A stretch of 64,000 nt of DNA, taken from contig NNSG01000010.1 of assembly GCA_002256485.1 (NCBI GenBank), forward strand, positions 33,653-97,652, in the 5' to 3' direction. A program made the position numbers and the translations under genes. Origin of the DNA: Fidelibacterota bacterium 408169. GTDB taxonomy: Bacteria; Fidelibacterota; Marinisomatia; Marinisomatales; TCS55. The notes below the pieces were generated by a model. It was not told where the DNA came from, searched no databases, and saw nothing but the letters and a program-made list of their open reading frames with translations. Shown piece after piece: positions 56,661-64,000 of this stretch (positions are counted from its first letter, which is position 1; each line of letters opens with the position of its first letter).

Positions 56661-57488
56661 ATGAATAAGAATAAAATAATAATCTTAATACTCCTGACGG
56701 GAGTGTATAGTCTTTCTGCAGAGAGTTATAAAATTGGTGATTTTGTCGCTGATTTTTCTGACTCTCTCTGTACATCTAATGTGGAATGGACCTTGTATGA
56801 TCATTATGGTGACTTAAATGGAGGGGAAAATAAGGTCATTTGGCTGGTCTTTTTCAATACTTCATCTCGCCGCTGCCAATTGGAAGCAGCATACACTCAA
56901 TCCATACAAAATTTATTTGGAAATCAAGGTTTAGTTACTGTGGGAATTGGTTCTGGTTGGAATAATGAATTTGAATGTAAAGACTGGAGCAAGAATTATA
57001 GTGTAATGTATCCCATAATTAATGATGATCGCTTAAACCTCAGAAGTCTATTTACTGAAGAAACGGTACCTCACCATGTATTAATTGATCACAATATGCA
57101 AATCGTATATACTGCAAAAGGTACAATAATGCCTCCTATGGGTAATGAATTTCTTTTAACTATAAATTCAGCTATTCAAAATATGAATGTTTTATCTTCT
57201 GTTGATGATTCGCAACTTCCAGAAAATCCTAAATTGAATTCATGCTTTCCAAATCCATTTAATAATACGACAACAATTTCTTACTCGATAAATCAGGAAA
57301 CTCCCGTTAATATCAATGTGTTGGATTTACAGGGAAGAAATAAAAATTCGATAAAATCTTATACGTCTCAAACGCCGGGTAATTACTCTTTCTCGTGGAA
57401 TTCAAATCAGTATGCAAGTGGTGTTTATTTTATACAATTAGTTACAAATAATGATATTCAGCATCAAAAAGTTTTATTAATAAAATAA
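56661..57488 (+). CDS. T9SS-tagged thioredoxin-fold protein lacking the first active-site cysteine
   Basis: About 275 residues from ATG 56661 (a TTG at 56655 is less likely). A signal peptide (IIILILLTGVYSLSA) leads into a redoxin/TlpA-like domain: KIGDFVADFSDS, WLVFFNTSSRRCQLEAA, VTVGIGSGWNNEFECKDWSK and VPHHVLIDHNMQIV (cis-Pro loop). Where TlpA proteins have WCPPC, this has SSRRC, so only the second cysteine remains. The last 80 residues are a T9SS sorting domain (FPNPFNNTTTISYSI...ASGVYFIQL). It should be exported to the surface, and is probably part of the FecI/FecR/receptor cluster (77-base gap). A role in peroxide, thiol or metal chemistry is only a guess. Confidence 0.8.
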   Translation: MNKNKIIILILLTGVYSLSAESYKIGDFVADFSDSLCTSNVEWTLYDHYGDLNGGENKVIWLVFFNTSSRRCQLEAAYTQSIQNLFGNQGLVTVGIGSGWNNEFECKDWSKNYSVMYPIINDDRLNLRSLFTEETVPHHVLIDHNMQIVYTAKGTIMPPMGNEFLLTINSAIQNMNVLSSVDDSQLPENPKLNSCFPNPFNNTTTISYSINQETPVNINVLDLQGRNKNSIKSYTSQTPGNYSFSWNSNQYASGVYFIQLVTNNDIQHQKVLLIK

Positions 57489-57515
57489 TCATTTTGTTTT
57501 GTAATCATAATTCAT

Positions 57516-57540
57516 AAACCACCATGGAGGTGGTTTTTTT
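57516..57540 (+). terminator. Rho-independent terminator
   Basis: AAACCACC and GGTGGTTT form a perfect 8-bp stem with a 5-base loop (ATGGA), continuing into a T run. It lies 27 bases after the thioredoxin-fold gene. Confidence 0.92.
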
Positions 57541-57648
57541 GTGATATTTATCACTAATACAAATTGAAGAAATCCGTATAATTCAACTTATAATCTAATT
57601 TATAAACTTCAGTCATTACTTTATTAATTTCTATATGGATAAAATAGA

Positions 57649-58335
57649 ATGAGTTTTATAAATACACCTCCTCAAATATCTATTCCAATAAAGGGAAAAA
57701 GTGCAACATTCTTGGTTCACCAAATTTATTGTGTTGGTAGAAATTATCGTAAACATATGGTTGAAATGGGATATAAAGATACAAAACAGGTTCCTTTTGT
57801 TTTATTTTTAAAACCATCGGATGCTGTTGTATTAAATAATCAGGAAGTGTTCATTCCAAAATTCACTGAAAATTTTCAACACGAAGTTGAGTTGGTCATC
57901 GCCATTGGAAAGGAAGGAGAAAATATTTCAGAAAAACACGCTTTGGATTTTGTGTACGGTTACTCCGTCGGTATTGATTTAACGTGTAGGGATTTACAAA
58001 CAGATGCAAAAAAGAAAGGCCGGCCATGGACCCTAGCGAAAAGTTTACAATACTCCGCACCGATATCTGACATAACACCAGTTGAAAAATGCGGTTATTT
58101 ACATGAAGGTAAAATTCAATTAAGTGTAAATGATAATATTCGTCAAAAAAGTAATTTAAAACATATGATCAGACCGGTTCAGAAAATTATTTCTGATATA
58201 TCCCAATTCTATACATTGTATCCTGGCGATATTATTTTCACAGGCACACCTGCAGGAGTAGGCAAGTTGGAAAAAGGTGATTGTATTTATGCTGAAATTG
58301 ACGGATTGGAGCCCATAACAATAACTATCAATTAG
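57649..58335 (+). CDS. Fumarylacetoacetate hydrolase (FAH)-family protein
   Basis: 228 residues. FAH-family features are YCVGRNYRKHM near the N-terminus, the metal-binding HEVELVIAIGKE (Glu-x-Glu pair), DLTCRDLQTDAKKKGRPWTLAK with the acidic ligand and catalytic Lys, and the C-terminal GDIIFTGTPAGVG. The short single-domain length matches YcgM-type acylpyruvases, fumarylpyruvate hydrolases or oxaloacetate decarboxylases, which cleave C-C bonds or decarboxylate 2-oxo acids with Mg2+. It is 18 bases upstream of two YjbQ genes and probably co-transcribed. The exact substrate cannot be told. Confidence 0.88.
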   Translation: MSFINTPPQISIPIKGKSATFLVHQIYCVGRNYRKHMVEMGYKDTKQVPFVLFLKPSDAVVLNNQEVFIPKFTENFQHEVELVIAIGKEGENISEKHALDFVYGYSVGIDLTCRDLQTDAKKKGRPWTLAKSLQYSAPISDITPVEKCGYLHEGKIQLSVNDNIRQKSNLKHMIRPVQKIISDISQFYTLYPGDIIFTGTPAGVGKLEKGDCIYAEIDGLEPITITIN

Positions 58336-58353
58336 GAAAGGGAAGTATAAACT

Positions 58354-58776
58354 ATGAAATCATTTCAAAAGGAAATTTGGTACCATATCCCAAATCGGAT
58401 GGACTTTGTAAATATTACTCAAGATATTGAAAATGCATTGCAGGAAAGTGGAATACAAGAAGGGTTATGTTTGGTAAATGCCATGCACATTACTGCTTCG
58501 GTCTTTATTAATGATGATGAATCTGGATTACATGAAGATTACAAACGCTGGTTAGAAGAATTGGCTCCTTTTGATCCAAGTCCAGAAAAATATTTTCATA
58601 ACCGTACCGGTGAGGACAATGGTGATGCTCATCATAAAAGACAAATCATGGGAAGAGAAGTTGTGGTTGCTGTAACAGATGGCAAATTGCATTTTGGTAC
58701 ATGGGAACAAATATTCTATGGTGAATTTGATGGAAAAAGAAATAAACGTGTATTAGTAAAAATCATCGGAGAATGA
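58354..58776 (+). CDS. YjbQ-family (UPF0047) protein, copy 1
   Basis: 140 residues. The family pattern is visible in [35 protein letters not shown] and [20 protein letters not shown]. YjbQ proteins are small trimeric beta proteins with a His-rich site, annotated as secondary thiamine-phosphate synthases because overexpression can replace ThiE in E. coli; the physiological role is unclear. This copy is divergent from the next one, with ITAS instead of HATSG. It overlaps the second copy by 4 bases (ATGA). Confidence 0.88.
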   Translation: MKSFQKEIWYHIPNRMDFVNITQDIENALQESGIQEGLCLVNAMHITASVFINDDESGLHEDYKRWLEELAPFDPSPEKYFHNRTGEDNGDAHHKRQIMGREVVVAVTDGKLHFGTWEQIFYGEFDGKRNKRVLVKIIGE

Positions 58777-59186
58777 AATTGATCTTTAGAAAAGAACTCA
58801 CCTTTTCAACGAATCAGCATGAAGATTTAATTGACATAACTAGAGAAATCAACGCAGTCATTTCTGAGTCAGATATTAATAATGGTGTTTGCAATATTTA
58901 TATTCCCCATGCAACATCTGGTATTGTAGTAAACGAAAATGATGATCCGAATATTATTATTGATGTATTAAGTGTATTAAGAAAATTGGCACCAAAGGGG
59001 TCTTTTCTGCATGATCGGATTGATGGAAATGGAGATGCACATGTTAAATCAGCTATTGTTGGACCAAGTGAATCTATTCCTTTTGAAAACAGCCGTTTAT
59101 TATTAGGTACATGGCAAAGTGTAATGTTATGCGAATTCGATGGTCCGAAGTATAGTCGGAAAGTAATTGTTACTTTGATAGGCTGA
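58773..59186 (+). CDS. YjbQ-family (UPF0047) protein, copy 2
   Basis: 137 residues and closer to canonical Yjb[38 protein letters not shown] and [20 protein letters not shown]. The conserved His of HATSG and of GDAHVK form the presumed metal or active site. Immediate translational coupling to the other YjbQ suggests that the two are made together and may assemble as mixed trimers. A transglutaminase-like gene starts 12 bases downstream. The activity is not established. Confidence 0.9.
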   Translation: MKLIFRKELTFSTNQHEDLIDITREINAVISESDINNGVCNIYIPHATSGIVVNENDDPNIIIDVLSVLRKLAPKGSFLHDRIDGNGDAHVKSAIVGPSESIPFENSRLLLGTWQSVMLCEFDGPKYSRKVIVTLIG

Positions 59187-59198
59187 AAAAAATTTAAC

Positions 59199-59900
59199 AT
59201 GACTGATTTTAGTGAATTAAATATTTCTGGTTTACCTGATAGAGGTGGACTTGATGTAAATAGTTGTCTTAAAGCGGATGTATTCATGGATTTTGATCAC
59301 CCTGAAGTTCAGTTAAAAGTAAAAGAGTTAACGCAGGGTTGTGAAAGCTTATGGGTTAAAGCAAAAGCAATATATTATTTTGTGCGGGATGAAATAGCTT
59401 ACGATTTTGCTCCACCAATTCAAGGTCCTGAAAATTGGCAAGCTTCTGTTATTTTACAAGAGGGAAGAGGATTTTGTCATCAAAAGTCAATTCTTCAAAC
59501 AGCATTATACAGAGCAGTAGGAATCCCTTCAGCCTTAACGTATCATGATGTGATTGATTACCCATTATTGGAAACACGATATAAAGAAAGAATTCCAGAT
59601 GGAGTACTACCATATCATGGGTTATCCCTTATTTTTATAGATAATACTTGGATTAGACAAGACGCAACATTGGATGCAGGATTATGCAATCGTAGAGGGT
59701 ATTGCATAACTGACGTTGAAAGGGGCAAAGAAGTTTTATTATCTGAAAAAACAAAAAGTGGAAAACCACATTTCAAAATCCAAAAAGAACACGGATTTTT
59801 TGAATCATTTAATCCCCGTTTTTGTGATAGTTTATTGGCTAATCTATCTGAGTGGAATCAATGGCGTTCATTTGTAAAAAAAGAACATTTATCTATGTAA
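59199..59900 (+). CDS. Transglutaminase-like cysteine-protease-fold protein
   Basis: 233 residues, no signal peptide. The transglutaminase-like core is recognisable: AKAIYYFVRDEIAYDF, catalytic Cys in GRGFCHQKSILQTALYRAVG (the GxCxxxAxLxxAxxRxxGIP pattern), His in LPYHGLSLIFIDNTW and Asp in QDATLD. Such proteins can act as peptidases, amidases or transferases on peptide bonds. It is probably cytoplasmic and is the last gene of the FAH-YjbQ-YjbQ operon. Function is not known. Confidence 0.85.
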   Translation: MTDFSELNISGLPDRGGLDVNSCLKADVFMDFDHPEVQLKVKELTQGCESLWVKAKAIYYFVRDEIAYDFAPPIQGPENWQASVILQEGRGFCHQKSILQTALYRAVGIPSALTYHDVIDYPLLETRYKERIPDGVLPYHGLSLIFIDNTWIRQDATLDAGLCNRRGYCITDVERGKEVLLSEKTKSGKPHFKIQKEHGFFESFNPRFCDSLLANLSEWNQWRSFVKKEHLSM

Positions 59901-60019
59901 TTCTTCATATTGAAAAGTGACAGCAAAATTTTTATATTCGCCGGAACTTTTTTGAAAATATTTTGTTAATTAATCGTTTTTATATAAAATAACCCAGAGA
60001 AATAAGGAGATGAAACAAC

Positions 60020-60964
60020 GTGATTAAAGTCACTGACTTGTCAAAAAAATACGCTGAGGTCCAAGCAGTCAATTCAATTAATTTTGAAATTCCTGGTGGA
60101 CAGATTGTAGGATTTCTTGGCGCAAACGGTGCAGGGAAAACCACAACGCTGAAGATGATAACCGGTTATCTAGTCCCAACATCTGGAACAGTGGAAGTGG
60201 ATGACTTAAATATCCTAATTCATCCCCGTGAAATCCAAAAAAGAATAGGTTATCTTCCTGAACTAAATCCTCTTTACAGCGAAATGATGGTTCATGATTA
60301 TCTTTCTTTCATCGCAGATATCCGTGGAATCAGAGGAAAAGAATTTAAATCAGCCCTCCATCGTATAACAGACCAATGCGGGTTGAAGGGCGTGGTCCAC
60401 AGACCAATCGGCGAATGCTCAAAAGGATATAAACAACGTATTGGATTAGCTGCAGCAATGATCCATGACCCGGATATTTTGATTTTGGATGAGCCAGTAA
60501 CAGGATTGGATCCCAATCAAATTGTGGAAATTAGGGAACTCATTAAGAATTTGGGTAAGGAAAAATTAGTTCTCATGTCCAGCCATATTCTACAGGAAAT
60601 TCAGGCAACAGTGGATCGGATTATCATTATCAATGAAGGTGTAATTGTTGCAGATGGAACCAATGAAGAACTCATGAGCAATTTTATGGGGAATGTTCTA
60701 CTCACTATGGAAACAAATTTATCAACGGATGATACTATTAAAGAATTGACAGAGGTTTTACCGGATGTTCTGATGAAATCATTAGAAGCCATCCCAAACG
60801 GTCATAAGATTCATTTGGAGTACAGCAGGGAAACGGACCCCAGAGAGAAAATTTATCGTTATGCTGTAGATAAAAACTGGGTGATTTTAAGCATGACTCC
60901 TCACACAGCAAATCTTGAAGATATTTTTAGAAACTTGACTGTGAAGGAGGAGAATGATGCATAA
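60020..60964 (+). CDS. ABC transporter ATP-binding protein (GldA-like)
   Basis: 314 residues from GTG 60020, with AAGGAG 10 bases upstream. Motifs: Walker A (GANGAGKTTT), Q-loop region (IGYLPELNPLYSEM), signature (ECSKGYKQRIGLA), Walker B (ILILDEPVTGLDP) and H-loop (MSSHILQEIQ). The C-terminal 90 residues are the DUF4162-like tail of exporter ATPases. It resembles GldA, the ATPase of the gliding-linked ABC system in Bacteroidota, and should power the permease encoded next (11-base overlap). Not every organism with this cluster glides, so motility should not be assumed. Confidence 0.92.
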   Translation: MIKVTDLSKKYAEVQAVNSINFEIPGGQIVGFLGANGAGKTTTLKMITGYLVPTSGTVEVDDLNILIHPREIQKRIGYLPELNPLYSEMMVHDYLSFIADIRGIRGKEFKSALHRITDQCGLKGVVHRPIGECSKGYKQRIGLAAAMIHDPDILILDEPVTGLDPNQIVEIRELIKNLGKEKLVLMSSHILQEIQATVDRIIIINEGVIVADGTNEELMSNFMGNVLLTMETNLSTDDTIKELTEVLPDVLMKSLEAIPNGHKIHLEYSRETDPREKIYRYAVDKNWVILSMTPHTANLEDIFRNLTVKEENDA

Positions 60965-61670
60965 TACTAAATCCATATTCTTCAAAGAGTTGAAATCATT
61001 TTTCAACAGTCCAATGGCATATATTTTTCTGGTCATTTTTGCTGTAGTAAATGGTTACTTTTTTGTGAATACCTTTTTCCTGTTTGGACAGTCGGATATG
61101 AGGTCTCTTTTCAGTGTGGTACCATTGGTTTATCTCTTTTTTATTCCTGCAGTATCCATGGGACTAATTGCCAGGGAAAAGAATATAGGTACAATTGAAA
61201 TTATTGATACATTACCTCTTCAAACATATGAATTTGTAGTCGGAAAGTTTTTAGCAGCCTTATCATTAATACTTTTGGGATTATTGGCAACAAGCGTACA
61301 TCTGATTACTCTTTTTAGTGTAGGAACAAATATTGACTATGGTTCTGTTATGAGTGGTTATTTAGGTTTGGCTCTAGTTGGAGGTGTTTATGCGTCAGTT
61401 GGAACATTTGCCAGTAGTGTAACGGATAATCAGGTTGTTGCGTTTATTATAGGTGTATTTTTGGTACTGGTATTTTTTCTTATGGATTGGATGCTGGTAT
61501 TTATTCCTACTGCTTTAGCTGGAATAATACAATATTTAAGTGTTGATTATCATTTGTCCAATATTTCAAGAGGTGTTATAGATACTCGAAATCTGATTTA
61601 TTTCTTTTCTGTAATTGGATTTTTCTTATTTACCACAGTACAAACTCTTGAAGCAAGGAAATGGAGGTAG
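60954..61670 (+). CDS. ABC transporter permease (GldF-like)
   Basis: 238 residues with six membrane segments in the ABC-2 arrangement: IFFKELKSFFNSPMAYIFLV at the N-terminus, then AVSMGLIAREKNIGTIEIID, the typical conserved cytoplasmic loop, and a final helix before LEARKWR. It matches GldF and YhaP-type permeases. Its start overlaps the ATPase gene and its end overlaps or abuts the next gene, so the subunits are translationally coupled. The transported substrate is unknown. Confidence 0.9.
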   Translation: MMHNTKSIFFKELKSFFNSPMAYIFLVIFAVVNGYFFVNTFFLFGQSDMRSLFSVVPLVYLFFIPAVSMGLIAREKNIGTIEIIDTLPLQTYEFVVGKFLAALSLILLGLLATSVHLITLFSVGTNIDYGSVMSGYLGLALVGGVYASVGTFASSVTDNQVVAFIIGVFLVLVFFLMDWMLVFIPTALAGIIQYLSVDYHLSNISRGVIDTRNLIYFFSVIGFFLFTTVQTLEARKWR

Positions 61671-61672
61671 AA

Positions 61673-63187
61673 ATGAAATTTGATTTTAAACAATCGGTGA
61701 TTCTTTCAGCAACCACAGTTGCCATAGTACTTGTTTTATTAAACCTTGTGTCCAGAAACTGGTTTAAACGATTGGACTTAACAGACAATAAAATGTACTC
61801 GTTGTCAGAATCCAGTAAAAATGTACTGGATCAAATTGATGATTTGTTAACAATCAAAGTATATTTTTCAGATGATTTGCCTGGAGAATACGGCAATAAT
61901 CGTCGCTATCTTCAGGATATTTTAGAAGAATACGAAGCGATATCTGATGGAAACCTCCGTTTTGAGTTTTATAAACCTGAATCAGATCAAAAATTAGAAG
62001 AAGAAGCACAAAAAACAGGTATTCAGCCTGTACAACTGCAAGTGGTGGAAAATGATAAAATGGAAGTAAAACGCGTTTTAATGGGATTGACAATCCATTA
62101 TGAAGACCAAAAGGAAGTCATTCCACTCATTCAGTCTACTACAGGATTAGAATATGAAATTTCCACCAAAATCAAAAAGTTGGTTGACACAAACAAAACA
62201 ATTATTGCAATGGCAGACACTGATGATAAATCAAACAGCAAAAACCAAAATATATCCAGTCTGCTACGGCAAAGGTATCAAGTGCGTAATGTAAATCTTT
62301 CTACAGTAGTTTCAGAAAATATTGACGTAATTTTAATTAATGGAGTTGAAGACTCACTATCTTCTGAAGTGAAGAAAAATTTAATAGATTTCATTAGCAG
62401 AGGTGGGAATGTATTTCTGGCACAAGGTCGAATTCACACTGATTTACAAACACAGCAGGCTACACCTATTCAATCAGATATATTTGATTTATTGAATACC
62501 TACGGAATCACGATTGCAGAGAATTTGGTGTTGGATAAACATTGCAGTCGTGTAAGTGTACAGCAGAATATGGGCTTTATCCGAATGAATGTACCTATGG
62601 AATATCCCTTTTTACCCATTGTGAGAAATTTCAATGAGGATGAAGCAATGGTGAGTGGGTTGGAGCAGCTATCTGTGTTTTTTCCTAGTGAAATAATGAT
62701 GGATTCATTACTCGAAAATGTGAACATAACTCCATTATTTTCCTCATCAAAAAAGTCTTCCACCATGTCCGGAAATTATAATCTTAATCCAGATCCTAAA
62801 GCAAACCCGGCATTGAGGATGTTGAACCAAAAAGGGAAATCTCTAGCTGTTCGGACAGAAATTACTAATTCAGAAACGGGTACTTTGGGGCAGTTGATTT
62901 TAGTTTCAGATTCTAGATTTATGTTAGATGATGGAGGTGGTGGTATTCCTGAAAATCATATTTTTCTAATGAATGCAGTTGACTATCTCGCAGGCGATCA
63001 AGAACTCATTAAATTGCGTTCACGGGAAATTACAAACCGCCCTTTGGAAGAAATCTCTGATGAAGCAAAAAAAACATGGAAATGGGTAAATATAACCTTG
63101 CCTTCCTTGTTGATTGTAGGGTTTGGATTTTTTCGGTTACAACGTCAACGTCAACGTGCAAGTATAATGGAGGAAATATATGACTAG
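61673..63187 (+). CDS. GldG-like ABC transporter substrate/auxiliary protein
   Basis: About 504 residues from ATG 61673, which has GGAGG 5 to 6 bases upstream; ATG 61661 overlaps the permease. One N-terminal membrane helix (VILSATTVAIVLVLLNLV) is followed by LTDNKMYSLSESSKNVLDQI and VKVYFSDDLP-like residues, then a large periplasmic domain of the ABC_transp_aux/GldG family and a second helix near the C-terminus (WVNITLPSLLIVGFGFF). GldG is found with GldA and GldF in Bacteroidota. The C-terminal basic tail faces the cytoplasm. Overlaps the DUF4340 gene by 8 bases. Confidence 0.88.
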   Translation: MKFDFKQSVILSATTVAIVLVLLNLVSRNWFKRLDLTDNKMYSLSESSKNVLDQIDDLLTIKVYFSDDLPGEYGNNRRYLQDILEEYEAISDGNLRFEFYKPESDQKLEEEAQKTGIQPVQLQVVENDKMEVKRVLMGLTIHYEDQKEVIPLIQSTTGLEYEISTKIKKLVDTNKTIIAMADTDDKSNSKNQNISSLLRQRYQVRNVNLSTVVSENIDVILINGVEDSLSSEVKKNLIDFISRGGNVFLAQGRIHTDLQTQQATPIQSDIFDLLNTYGITIAENLVLDKHCSRVSVQQNMGFIRMNVPMEYPFLPIVRNFNEDEAMVSGLEQLSVFFPSEIMMDSLLENVNITPLFSSSKKSSTMSGNYNLNPDPKANPALRMLNQKGKSLAVRTEITNSETGTLGQLILVSDSRFMLDDGGGGIPENHIFLMNAVDYLAGDQELIKLRSREITNRPLEEISDEAKKTWKWVNITLPSLLIVGFGFFRLQRQRQRASIMEEIYD

Positions 63188-63743
63188 ACAATGGAGGAAT
63201 ATCTTATTGGTTCTAGGAGTACTCATAATTCTTTTTCTCATTAATACATTGAATCAGCAAAAGCTGATCAGTTCTTCAGACAATGTATTTCATGTGAAAG
63301 AAGATCAGATATTTTCTTTTACCATCAAAATGGGAGATGAAGAAATTGAATTGAGCCGGGTTGATACACTGTGGGTAATTACTGGACACGATTCTCTGTT
63401 AGTTAAAAGTAGAATCATGTCAAACTTCCTAGAACAATCACTGAAGGTAAAACGGGAAACACTTGTTTCAACAAATCCTAAAAAATGGAGTACATATTCA
63501 GTAGATGATTCTTTAGGCTCTGTTTTGACTGTTTACGGCGAAAGTGGAAATGAAAAAGGAAGAGCAGTGTTTGGAAGATCTAAATCGGAATGGAGTAAAA
63601 ATTTCGTCCGTATAGGAAATGAAAATAAAGTATACCAAACGAATAAAAGCATTGTCCATCAACTCCAAATAAGTCCAACTTATTGGGGTGAAACGCCTAA
63701 ACTCCCAGAACCTCCGGCTGCTGACACAATAAGTGTCGATTAA
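63180..63743 (+). CDS. DUF4340-domain membrane-anchored protein
   Basis: 187 residues. An N-terminal membrane anchor (NILLVLGVLIILFLINTL) precedes a DUF4340-type domain: VFHVKEDQIFSFTI, WVITGHDSLLVKSR, and GRSKSEWSKNFVRIGNENKV. DUF4340 proteins regularly accompany GldG-like ABC clusters as in this case. GGAGG is 6 bases before ATG 63180. It is shorter than many DUF4340 proteins (about 300 residues) and may represent one repeat unit. Function unknown, probably an accessory to the transporter. Last gene of the operon. Confidence 0.8.
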   Translation: MTRQWRNILLVLGVLIILFLINTLNQQKLISSSDNVFHVKEDQIFSFTIKMGDEEIELSRVDTLWVITGHDSLLVKSRIMSNFLEQSLKVKRETLVSTNPKKWSTYSVDDSLGSVLTVYGESGNEKGRAVFGRSKSEWSKNFVRIGNENKVYQTNKSIVHQLQISPTYWGETPKLPEPPAADTISVD

Positions 63744-63846
63744 ATTGAATTTACCCATTTTGTAACATATACTTATTATTTTAGCTCAATTATGAATCAA
63801 TAATAATTCTTGAAAAATCCAAATTTATAGTATATAATTCTATCTA

Positions 63847-63883
63847 TAATAACTGTAATAAAAGTTATTATAGTTATTGTAAG
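63847..63883. terminator. Long AT-rich hairpin after the ABC operon
   Basis: Left arm ATAACTGTAATAA (63851-63863) and right arm TTATTATAGTTAT (63867-63879) pair with one G-U around a 3-base loop, and the pairing extends outward to about 17 bp. It is almost free of GC pairs, so it could be a terminator or a protein-binding palindrome. The rest of 63744-64000 has no gene that I can support. Confidence 0.5.
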
Positions 63884-64000
63884 TCTTTTAAATCTTTCGG
63901 AATAATCAGTTAAAAAGTTAAGGTGTACTTTTCCCATTTATAGTTGGGTGTAATTTACCTGGTTTATTTGTTTACAGCCCATATTTTGAGCGTATCTCAT

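Noticed and set aside
60020..63743. Calling the ABC cluster proof of gliding motility
   Set aside because: GldA/F/G-like clusters occur in many non-gliding bacteria, and no other gliding gene is in the window.
1..64000. CRISPR array, transposase, integrase or phage genes
   Set aside because: No regularly spaced direct repeats and no recombinase or transposase motifs were seen anywhere in the window.

Overview
This AT-rich, gene-dense 64 kb chromosome segment most likely comes from a marine bacterium of the Fibrobacterota-Chlorobiota-Bacteroidota (FCB) superphylum. Candidatus Marinimicrobia (SAR406) is my best guess. The basis is low GC, many secreted proteins ending in a type IX secretion (T9SS)-style sorting domain (PNPFNP...GxYxxxL...K), a PorV-like protein, CarboxypepD_reg/STN-type TonB receptors, a FecI/FecR pair and a GldA/GldF/GldG-type ABC cluster. 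The phylum is an inference; no rRNA or tRNA gene was seen to confirm it.

Positions 1-15.8 kb hold two divergent operons that look like amino-sugar and peptidoglycan salvage. The minus-strand operon (7407 down to 1) encodes a glycosyltransferase, a sugar kinase, a SpoIID-like protein without a signal peptide, a Na+/solute symporter, a NagX/COG4299 membrane protein and an SDR oxidoreductase. The plus-strand run (7496-15816) encodes a secreted esterase, a lipoprotein fusing GH3 hexosaminidase to a beta-lactamase-like serine hydrolase, a DUF1460 amidase lipoprotein, a NagB-PIG-L fusion and a cytoplasmic GH84 hexosaminidase. A DEAD-box helicase and a convergent lysA follow.

Positions 18.9-32.3 kb form a tightly packed seven-gene plus-strand operon: TonB receptor, large FnIII/sorting-domain protein, small lipoprotein, PorV-like protein, TIG-domain lipoprotein, then a second TonB receptor and a second FnIII/sorting-domain protein. 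The receptor and its partner are therefore duplicated around a PorV-like core. A T9SS-tagged secreted protein with a strong terminator follows.

Positions 33.8-41.7 kb return to peptidoglycan: a TolB-like propeller protein, a T9SS-tagged N-acetylmuramoyl-L-alanine amidase, a NamZ (DUF1343/GH171) exo-muramidase and a T9SS-tagged GHL10/DigH-like glycan hydrolase. The amidase and the DigH-like enzyme share an unnamed module of about 180 residues just before the sorting domain. An M20 peptidase, a VOC protein and a cupin protein come next.

Positions 44-50.6 kb (minus) encode the complete reductive pyrimidine degradation pathway with its transporter: NCS2 permease, dihydropyrimidinase, beta-ureidopropionase, PreT and PreA. 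An AlkB-type alkane monooxygenase lies upstream. Positions 52.4-57.5 kb hold a FecI sigma factor, a FecR anti-sigma factor, an STN-TonB receptor and a T9SS-tagged thioredoxin-fold protein. Positions 57.6-63.7 kb hold an FAH-family hydrolase, two tandem YjbQ proteins, a transglutaminase-like protein and a GldA/GldF/GldG/DUF4340 ABC operon. No mobile element, CRISPR array, tRNA or rRNA was found.
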